Shown here: positions 9,652 to 14,715 of the stretch, one piece after another
How positions within the stretch are numbered: the stretch's first letter is position 1
Layout: each line of letters opens with the position of its first letter
Assembly (NCBI GenBank): GCA_947505055.1
Contig: CANNLO010000085.1
Span: 1-14,715, forward strand
From: Methylococcaceae bacterium
GTDB lineage: Bacteria > Pseudomonadota > Gammaproteobacteria > Methylococcales > Methylomonadaceae
DNA: 14,715 bases
Direction: 5' to 3'
Position numbers and translations under genes: made by a program
The notes under the pieces: generated by a model
The model's input: the letters and a program-made list of their open reading frames with translations, nothing else
Told to the model about the DNA's origin: nothing
Database searches by the model: none

Positions 9652-9711
9652 TTACCTTGTTTTGTTAGGTGTTAGTGCGATTAGGAATAAAAAATCAAAT
9701 AACTCATCCAT
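9652..9711 (-). CDS. Possible 19-codon leader frame before ubiB
   Basis: An ATG at 9711 opens a 19-codon frame ([19 protein letters not shown]) that ends in TAA 4 bases before the ubiB GTG. Its last sense codon overlaps the AAGG Shine-Dalgarno of ubiB. A weak GGA lies 8 bases upstream of the ATG. The arrangement would allow translational coupling, but a frame this short occurs easily by chance and I do not recognise the peptide. Confidence 0.2.
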   Translation of the reverse strand: MDELFDFLFLIALTPNKTR

Positions 9712-9743
9712 TGTCTGTCCGTATTTTCTCAAGGGGACTTTTT

Positions 9744-9788
9744 CAAAGCCAGCTTTGAACTCCCGATTGGAGCCCAAAGCTGGCTTTG
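9744..9788. repeat. Large intergenic hairpin between ubiJ and ubiB
   Basis: Perfect 14-base arms, CAAAGCCAGCTTTG (9744-9757) and CAAAGCTGGCTTTG (9775-9788), flank an inner 4-bp stem CTCC/GGAG (9760-9763, 9769-9772) with a CGATT loop. The two stems are separated by an aa/cc mismatch. Each arm is itself almost a palindrome (CAAAGC..GCTTTG), so alternative folds are possible. On the minus strand TTTGAAAAAGTCCCC follows, with no proper T-run, so it is not a standard terminator. It resembles a dispersed palindromic repeat. Confidence 0.75.
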
Positions 9789-9869
9789 GTTAAGAATAAT
9801 TTATTGCGTAAAAATCAAGATAAAAGCAACAGTTCGAGTTGTTAAATTTTTGTCCCTTAAGTCCGCCTA

Positions 9870-10475
9870 CTAAATATTTTCCAAGCGCTGAATTCTGCTT
9901 TGCAAGCGGTCAAAATCATTACGCAATTCATCAACCTGATCGAAAAAAATGGCCACTTCAGGCGCTGAGGGTAAATCGCGGGTTTCATCCTGTAAGAATT
10001 CGCTAGCATTCAATTTGAAGGTTTCCAGCGATTCTTTACTCCAGCTTTGACCGGCACGAAAAAAACCAGCAACTTTATGCGCGATGATGTCACCAGTGAA
10101 ATGCGATAAATGTTCTTCCAGATCTATATCCAGTTTAGCGAAAAGCTCCTGGAATTTGCGACCCGTGTGCATATCGCCTTCAATCTTGACTTCGCCCGAG
10201 AACACCGAACGCATCGGTGTTGAACTCAAGCCCATCAAGCCCAAAGCCCATATTGAACCGGTCAGACGGGTATCGGGGTCGTCGGGAATTTGATCCAGAC
10301 ATTGAATGGAATCATTGCTCGGACACAGATAAATGGTTTCTGCGAAGGGCAAAACGGTAACGGCAATAACTTTTCCGGACAGTGGCGTTAAAAAATAGCC
10401 ACTGTCCTGATCCAGCGCAAGATATTGATTAAGCGCAACTTCAAAGACACCGATCAGTAACGGTTTGATAGCCAT
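9870..10475 (-). CDS. ubiJ: Ubiquinone biosynthesis accessory factor UbiJ (SCP2 domain)
   Basis: UbiJ is a lipid-binding accessory protein of the soluble Ubi complex, where it works with UbiK and the ring-modifying enzymes. The protein has an SCP2-like lipid-binding domain over roughly its first 115 residues (VFSGEVKIEGDMHTGRKFQELFAKLDID is the conserved core), a Phe-Thr-Gly-Asp-Ile block shared with E. coli UbiJ, and a C-terminal heptad-like tail (VDELRNDFDRLQSRIQRLE), likely a coiled coil for UbiK. I place the start at ATG 10475 (MAIKPLL, 201 residues), one base past the ubiE stop. It aligns with E. coli MPFKPL and gives the same length. The longer frame from TTG 10508 would overlap ubiE by 32 bases. 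No good Shine-Dalgarno is visible, so it is probably translated by coupling to ubiE. Confidence 0.9.
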   Translation of the reverse strand: MAIKPLLIGVFEVALNQYLALDQDSGYFLTPLSGKVIAVTVLPFAETIYLCPSNDSIQCLDQIPDDPDTRLTGSIWALGLMGLSSTPMRSVFSGEVKIEGDMHTGRKFQELFAKLDIDLEEHLSHFTGDIIAHKVAGFFRAGQSWSKESLETFKLNASEFLQDETRDLPSAPEVAIFFDQVDELRNDFDRLQSRIQRLENI

Positions 10476-10476
10476 C

Positions 10477-11220
10477 CTAGATTTTATAACCTCTGTGAAC
10501 TGCGACAATGCCTTGCGTCATGTTGAAGTATTCACAGCGTTCAAGTCCCGCGTTTTCCATCATTTTTTTCAGCTCATCCTGTTTCGGATGCATGCGGATT
10601 GATTCGGCAAGATATCGATAACTTTCTTCATCTTTGGCAACAAATTTGCCAATTTTTGGCAGCAGTTTGAAAGAATAAAAATCGTAGACTTTTTCGGTGA
10701 TTTTATCGACCGGATGCGAAAACTCCAGCACGATAACACGGCCACCGGGTTTAAGGACGCGGTTCATCGACCGCAGCGCCGCATCTTTATCGGTAACGTT
10801 ACGCAAGCCAAAAGCAATGCATACGCAATCAAAAGTGTTATCTTCAAAGGGCAGGCATTCGGCATTGACTTGTGCGTAGCGGATATTACCGACCAAACCT
10901 CTGTCGATCAGTCGATCGCGTCCGGTACGCAGCATCTCTGAATTAATATCTGCCAAAACCACCTGGCCTTCCGGCCCTACCCGCTTTTCAAACAAGGTAG
11001 TTAAATCGCCGGTGCCGCCTGCCAGATCGAGCACTTGCTCGCCTTTACGAACATTGCTAAGTTGCACCGCAACCCGTTTCCAGATGCGATGAATGCCTAG
11101 CGACATCAGGTCATTCATGATGTCGTATTGTCCGGCAACCGAATCAAATACGCCGCGCACCAGATTGACTTTGTCTTCTGTGGCTACCTGTTTAAATCCA
11201 AAATGGGTGGTGTTGCTCAT
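10477..11220 (-). CDS. ubiE: Ubiquinone/menaquinone C-methyltransferase UbiE
   Basis: UbiE is an S-adenosylmethionine-dependent methyltransferase that C-methylates the benzoquinol ring during ubiquinone synthesis (and demethylmenaquinol where menaquinone is made). The 247 residues carry [17 protein letters not shown] (32-48), SAM motif [11 protein letters not shown] (63-72), an acidic Asp91 that should contact the ribose, and the family signature FGLRNVTD (137-144), followed by [15 protein letters not shown]. The ATG has AAGG 8 bases upstream. It heads the ubiE-ubiJ-ubiB group, with ubiJ beginning right at its stop. A REP-like double palindrome lies between 11257 and 11314, just upstream. Confidence 0.97.
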   Translation of the reverse strand: MSNTTHFGFKQVATEDKVNLVRGVFDSVAGQYDIMNDLMSLGIHRIWKRVAVQLSNVRKGEQVLDLAGGTGDLTTLFEKRVGPEGQVVLADINSEMLRTGRDRLIDRGLVGNIRYAQVNAECLPFEDNTFDCVCIAFGLRNVTDKDAALRSMNRVLKPGGRVIVLEFSHPVDKITEKVYDFYSFKLLPKIGKFVAKDEESYRYLAESIRMHPKQDELKKMMENAGLERCEYFNMTQGIVAVHRGYKI

Positions 11221-11256
11221 GATAGTACCTTTTTTAGAATATATCGTTCCTGGTTC

Positions 11257-11314
11257 AGACTATCATTCCCACGCTCCAGCGTGGGAATGATAGTCTGCAA
11301 CGCTCTAGCGTTGC
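11257..11314. repeat. REP-like double palindrome upstream of ubiE
   Basis: Two perfect palindromes abut. The first has 19-base arms (AGACTATCATTCCCACGCT at 11257-11275 and its complement at 11278-11296) around CC. The second has 8-base arms (GCAACGCT at 11297-11304, AGCGTTGC at 11307-11314) around CT. Both centres read CGCT-CY-AGCG. The 'TTCCCACGCTCCAGCGTGGGAA' type core resembles dispersed repeats seen in many gammaproteobacterial genomes (from memory, not checked). It lies in the 5' leader of ubiE and just after the DUF971 gene on the minus strand. Confidence 0.85.
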
Positions 11315-11329
11315 GTAAAAACGATGAAG

Positions 11330-11719
11330 TTAATTTTGTAGTGGTTCTTTATGCGTATGTCCGGCAGCTTCCAACTTATTCAGATAATCTGCCCATAAAG
11401 TTGTATATTCCGCGCCCAATTTATACAAAAAATCCCAGGTATAAATGCCACTGTTATGGCCATCGCTAAATACCGGGGCAATCGCATAATTGCCAACCGG
11501 TTTTATCTCGGTAATGGTGACGTCTTCCTTGCCAACCTGCAGCACTTCCTGACCTGGCGCATGACCAACTGCTTCTGCCGAAGGTGTAAATACCCGTAGA
11601 TATTCGCAAGGCAATTTAAATACACTGCCGTTATCAAAACTGATTTCAACTACGTTAGAAACCTGATGTAACTTGACTTCAGTTGGATGGGTGTTGCTGG
11701 GTTTTGCTGTTAGGCGCAT
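11330..11719 (-). CDS. DUF971 (gamma-butyrobetaine hydroxylase-like N-terminal) protein
   Basis: This 129-residue protein is a stand-alone version of the small domain found at the N-terminus of gamma-butyrobetaine hydroxylases. It shows VKLHQVSNVVEISFDNG (15-31), LPCEYLRVFTPSAEAVGH (36-53), a VGNYAIAPVFSDGHNSGIY block (75-93) and WDFLYKLG. Cys38 and His88 are candidates for a metal site, judged from the zinc site of the hydroxylase domain, but the full set of ligands is not obvious. Its function is unknown. It sits between hslU and ubiE, an arrangement common in gammaproteobacteria. The ATG at 11719 has no clear Shine-Dalgarno, and a palindromic repeat lies 20 bases upstream. Confidence 0.87.
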   Translation of the reverse strand: MRLTAKPSNTHPTEVKLHQVSNVVEISFDNGSVFKLPCEYLRVFTPSAEAVGHAPGQEVLQVGKEDVTITEIKPVGNYAIAPVFSDGHNSGIYTWDFLYKLGAEYTTLWADYLNKLEAAGHTHKEPLQN

Positions 11720-11738
11720 ATAAATATTATGAGGCGAA

Positions 11739-11797
11739 AGGCTAAGGGCAAAAGGCGAAAGGTGGCATGTTTGCCTTTAACCTTTGGCCTTAGGTCT
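11739..11797. repeat. Imperfect hairpin repeat after hslU (copy 2 of a pair)
   Basis: 24-base arms at 11739-11762 and 11774-11797 pair along most of their length (about four mismatches and three G-T pairs) around an 11-base loop. The element begins 5 bases after the hslU stop, exactly as the related copy at 6199-6259 sits after pgk, and the orientation is the same. The sequence is built of AAGG/AAAGG blocks (core AAGGGCAAAAGGCGAAAGG). It may end hslVU transcription or protect the mRNA end, but it also occupies the space where the DUF971 ribosome site would be expected. Confidence 0.72.
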
Positions 11798-11802
11798 TGT
11801 TT

Positions 11803-13122
11803 TTACAGAATATACCGACTTAAATCCTCATCCTGAACAAATTCAGCCAGATGACCATCGACATAAATCGCATCAATCACAATTTCTTTTCCTGCCAGCT
11901 CCGGTGCATTGTAAGAAATGTCTTCCAGCAACCGTTCCAAAATAGTATGCAATCTTCTCGCACCTATATTTTCAGTAGTTTCATTAACTTGCCAGCCAAG
12001 TTCGGCAATGCGCTGAATACCGTCAGAAGAAAACGAAAGCGCCACGCCCTCGGTGCTTAACAGCGCAATATATTGTTCGGTTAACGAGGCATCCGGCTCT
12101 GTCAGGATACGCACAAAATCATCCGCTGAAAGTGCATCCAGTTCAACACGAATTGGAAATCGACCTTGCAGTTCTGGAATTAAATCTGACGGTTTGGTCA
12201 AATGAAAAGCACCCGAGGCGATAAATAAAATATGGTCGGTTTTGATCGAGCCATACTTGGTGCTGACAGTGGTACCTTCAACCAAAGGCAGCAAATCCCG
12301 TTGCACGCCTTCGCGCGACACTTCGCCACCGCCCAACTCTGAACGTTTGCAGATCTTGTCTATTTCATCCAGAAACACGATGCCATTTTGCTCTACCGAT
12401 TCGACAGCACGCAACCTAATGTCATCTTCATTGACCAGTTTGGCAGCTTCTTCATCTTGTAAAACCTTCAGGGCTTTGTCTATTTTCATTTTGCGAGCGC
12501 GGGTTTTGCCCGAACCCAGGTTTTGGAACATGCCTTGCAATTGACTGGTCATTTCTTCCATGCCTGGAGGCGCCATAATCTCAACACCAACAGGGGAAAG
12601 ATGCACATCAATTTCAATTTCCTTATCATCCAGCTGGCCTTCACGTAATTTCTTACGCATTTTTTGGCGAGTCGAGTCTTCAGTCTCGGATAACATGCCG
12701 CCATCCGCTCTCGGCAAAAGAATGTCCAGAATCCGGTCTTCGGCGGCATCAAACGCCTTATTTTCGACCTTTTCCATTTCTGTCGTGCGTGTCATTTTGA
12801 CTGCCGTATCAACCAAATCACGAACAATTGAATCCACGTCACGACCAACATAACCGACTTCAGTGAATTTAGTCGCTTCGATTTTGATAAACGGTGCATT
12901 AGCCAGACGTGCCAGACGACGTGCTATTTCTGTTTTACCGACACCGGTGGGGCCGATCATTAAAATATTTTTGGGCGTAATTTCTTCGCGCAAGGCAGGA
13001 TCAACCTGTTGACGCCGCCAGCGGTTACGCAATGCAATAGCGACAGAACGTTTGGCATTAGCCTGGCCTACAATATGTTTATCCAGTTCGCTTACAATTT
13101 CTTTGGGGGTCATTTGAGTCAT
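11803..13122 (-). CDS. hslU: HslU, ATPase/unfoldase of the HslVU protease
   Basis: HslU is the AAA+ ring that unfolds substrates and feeds them to HslV in the cytoplasm. The 439-residue protein has [22 protein letters not shown] near the start, Walker A GPTGVGKT (57-64), the pore loop GYVGRD (90-95), the inserted I-domain (roughly 110-245, charged and Met-rich), Walker B VFLDEID (249-255), FIASGAFH as the sensor region and an [22 protein letters not shown] block. The C-terminal DLSRYIL is the tail that docks into HslV. The ATG at 13122 follows the hslV stop by 4 bases; [10 protein letters not shown] aligns with E. coli MSEMTPREIV. No clear Shine-Dalgarno is visible, so it is likely coupled to hslV. 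Confidence 0.98.
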   Translation of the reverse strand: MTQMTPKEIVSELDKHIVGQANAKRSVAIALRNRWRRQQVDPALREEITPKNILMIGPTGVGKTEIARRLARLANAPFIKIEATKFTEVGYVGRDVDSIVRDLVDTAVKMTRTTEMEKVENKAFDAAEDRILDILLPRADGGMLSETEDSTRQKMRKKLREGQLDDKEIEIDVHLSPVGVEIMAPPGMEEMTSQLQGMFQNLGSGKTRARKMKIDKALKVLQDEEAAKLVNEDDIRLRAVESVEQNGIVFLDEIDKICKRSELGGGEVSREGVQRDLLPLVEGTTVSTKYGSIKTDHILFIASGAFHLTKPSDLIPELQGRFPIRVELDALSADDFVRILTEPDASLTEQYIALLSTEGVALSFSSDGIQRIAELGWQVNETTENIGARRLHTILERLLEDISYNAPELAGKEIVIDAIYVDGHLAEFVQDEDLSRYIL

Positions 13123-13126
13123 GTGT

Positions 13127-13672
13127 TTATTCGTTAGGTTCAGCGTCGAGTTCTTCTATGCGCAGATTATGATTGGTATAAATACAAATATCAGCGGCTA
13201 TATTTAAAGACCGTGTAACAATTTCACGGGCGCTAAGATCGGTATTTTCAAGCAAGGCACGTGCTGCAGCCTGGGCAAAAGCACCACCGGAACCAATCGC
13301 CATCAAGTCAAATTCGGGCTCGATAACATCGCCAGTCCCGGAAATAATCAATGACGTTTTTGAATCAGCAATCGTCAGCAACGCTTCCAGTTTTCGTAAG
13401 GCACGGTCAGTACGCCAATCCTTTGCCATTTCGACAGCCGCGCGGGTTAAATTGCCGCGATGCTTTTCCAGCTTGCCTTCAAAATGCTCAAATAAAGTAA
13501 ACGCATCTGCGGTAGCGCCAGCAAAACCGGCGATGACTTTATCGTGATATAAACGGCGAACTTTGCGGGCATTACCTTTCATGACGGTATTGCCTAATGT
13601 GACCTGACCGTCGCCGCCGATCACAACTTTGTCGCCACGGCGAACAGAAAGTATGGTTGTTCCTCTAAACAC
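13127..13672 (-). CDS. hslV: HslV, peptidase subunit of the HslVU protease
   Basis: HslV is the double-hexamer threonine peptidase of the bacterial proteasome-like complex. The 181-residue protein reads [13 protein letters not shown], then [69 protein letters not shown] and ICIYTNH, all conserved. Thr5 is the expected catalytic nucleophile, so a four-residue leader must be removed, unlike the E. coli form, where Thr follows Met directly. The start is a GTG at 13672 with AGGA 10 bases upstream. A TAG is in frame shortly upstream, so no alternative start exists. It leads the operon with hslU. I looked for a sigma32 promoter in the 171-base upstream gap and found no convincing one. Confidence 0.97.
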   Translation of the reverse strand: MFRGTTILSVRRGDKVVIGGDGQVTLGNTVMKGNARKVRRLYHDKVIAGFAGATADAFTLFEHFEGKLEKHRGNLTRAAVEMAKDWRTDRALRKLEALLTIADSKTSLIISGTGDVIEPEFDLMAIGSGGAFAQAAARALLENTDLSAREIVTRSLNIAADICIYTNHNLRIEELDAEPNE

Positions 13673-13843
13673 TGTTTTAATATCCTAAATTAACAAATAC
13701 ATTAAAATCAATTTTACATGGTCTGAGCTTAAATGTGCTAAAAAATGAGAGTCTGATCATATTAAAGTCGTTGAGACGGTTTAGCTGCGATTCAGAAATA
13801 TTATGCTACGCTGAACAAAACATTTAAAAACAAGGACACGCTA

Positions 13844-14482
13844 ATGGACGCACTTAATCAAATATCAACAACCCTGGCCTTAACCATGGGGCTGGCGTGG
13901 GCCAGTGGCATTAACCTTTACGCAACATTGTTTACGCTGGGTTATCTTGCCACCACCGGCAATATCGATTTGCCGCCGGATCTGCAAATCGTTGCTAATC
14001 CACTGGTTATGGCAGCGGCTGGTATCATGTATTGCATCGAATTTTTTGCCGATAAAACGCCGGGCGTAGATACCGGTTGGGATGCTATTCATACATTTAT
14101 TCGCATTCCTGCAGGCGCCATGCTCGCTGCCGGTGCGATAGGCGATTTAAACCCGGCAGTGGAATTAGCCGCAGCCATTATGGGCGGCACGCTTGCGGCT
14201 GGAAGTCATGTAACGAAAGCCGGAAGTCGGGTAATGATAAACACCTCCCCCGAACCCTTCAGTAACTGGATAGCCTCAATTAGCGAAGACATTCTCGTCA
14301 TAACCGGCGTCTGGGCGTGCATAAATCATCCTGTGTTTTTTTTAATAGCGCTAGCAGGTTTTATAGTACTTATGATCTGGCTTTTGCCACGAATATGGAC
14401 GGGCGTAAAAAAGGTGTTCGGCTTTATTGGCAGATTATTTAATAGTCAAAGTAATCCGGTCAATCAAAATCCCCCGCAATAA
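13844..14482 (+). CDS. DUF4126 family inner-membrane protein
   Basis: This 212-residue integral membrane protein of unknown function has the family's conserved stretches: WASGINLYATLFTLG (19-33), YCIEFFADKTPGVDTGWDAIH (63-83), TFIRIPAGA (84-92), and KAGSRVMINTSPEPFSNW (125-142), followed by SEDI. Hydrophobic segments at about 8-37, 48-68, 88-120, 148-160 and 163-182 suggest four to six membrane passes. The tail after 185 is basic, then polar, and ends in a Pro/Asn/Gln-rich stretch, probably cytoplasmic. An AAGGA lies 9 bases before the ATG. It is transcribed away from hslV and is the only protein gene in the window on the plus strand. A transport or metabolite role is not supported by anything visible here. 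Confidence 0.88.
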   Translation: MDALNQISTTLALTMGLAWASGINLYATLFTLGYLATTGNIDLPPDLQIVANPLVMAAAGIMYCIEFFADKTPGVDTGWDAIHTFIRIPAGAMLAAGAIGDLNPAVELAAAIMGGTLAAGSHVTKAGSRVMINTSPEPFSNWIASISEDILVITGVWACINHPVFFLIALAGFIVLMIWLLPRIWTGVKKVFGFIGRLFNSQSNPVNQNPPQ

Positions 14483-14496
14483 ATCCACATTAGCTA

Positions 14497-14525
14497 TTGA
14501 CTGTCGGTAAGTATTCTAGTCTAAT
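14497..14525 (+). promoter_or_regulatory. Sigma70-type promoter for the tRNA-Phe genes
   Basis: The -35 element TTGACT (14497-14502) and -10 element TCTAAT (14520-14525) each match consensus at five of six positions, with an ideal 17-base spacer. GGCCCTC follows the -10 element. A GC-rich discriminator is characteristic of stable-RNA promoters that ppGpp shuts down. Transcription would start near 14532, about 13 bases before the first tRNA. Confidence 0.7.
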
Positions 14526-14544
14526 GGCCCTCTTTTGTAGTTCC

Positions 14545-14620
<76 letters not shown>

Positions 14621-14647
14621 CTGCAAAATTAGCAACATCTCAAAAAT

Positions 14648-14715
<68 letters not shown>

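Noticed and set aside
11128..11469. 113-codon plus-strand frame over the ubiE start, the REP-like palindrome and the DUF971 end
   Set aside because: It crosses two real genes and a repeat, with no ribosome site; it is a chance frame.
13777..13813. Possible promoter for the DUF4126 gene (TTTAGC with TATGCT, 16-base spacer)
   Set aside because: The -35 element matches consensus at only about three positions; it could be chance in an AT-rich gap.
13673..13843. Sigma32 promoter expected for hslVU
   Set aside because: No CTTGAA-like and CCCCAT-like pair at proper spacing was found; weak sigma70-like hexamers occur but none stands out.

Overview
The window reads as ordinary core chromosome of a gammaproteobacterium. 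Support comes from three things: the gene order hslV-hslU-DUF971-ubiE-ubiJ-ubiB, the rpoZ-spoT-(ridA)-recG order, and close matches to the enterobacterial versions of UbiC, UbiE/J/B and SpoT. Base composition looks moderate (mid-40s % GC by eye). A methanotroph-like lineage (Methylococcales) is possible but is only a guess. Nearly everything lies on the minus strand, so transcription runs right to left.

Layout from right to left along the minus strand. HslV and HslU (13672-11803) are the peptidase and unfoldase of a heat-shock protease. A small DUF971 protein follows (11719-11330), then the ubiquinone genes ubiE (11220-10477), ubiJ (10475-9870) and ubiB (9647-8097). Next are a thioredoxin-fold protein of unknown role (8071-7520) and phosphoglycerate kinase (7434-6265). 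Then come rpoZ (6167-5925), spoT (5911-3743), ridA (3732-3328), recG (about 3104-1014) and ubiC (1007-444, TTG start), most of them tightly spaced. On the plus strand, at the right edge, are a DUF4126 membrane protein (13844-14482) and a tandem pair of tRNA-Phe genes, the second cut by the window edge. A good sigma70-type promoter with a GC-rich discriminator precedes the tRNAs.

Functional themes. UbiC makes 4-hydroxybenzoate, the ring precursor of ubiquinone. UbiE methylates a later intermediate, and UbiJ and UbiB assist the later steps. SpoT and the RNA polymerase omega subunit connect to (p)ppGpp signalling. RecG handles stalled forks and RidA removes reactive enamines and imines.

The non-coding part is more distinctive than the genes. 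Four conspicuous intergenic palindromes occur in about 5.6 kb: a related pair of imperfect hairpins directly after pgk and hslU, a REP-like double palindrome before ubiE, and a hairpin before ubiB. The first 443 bases hold no recognisable gene, only an unidentified open frame running off the left edge. I found no defence system, phage, insertion sequence with a transposase, or CRISPR, and nothing that convincingly amounts to an undescribed multi-gene system.
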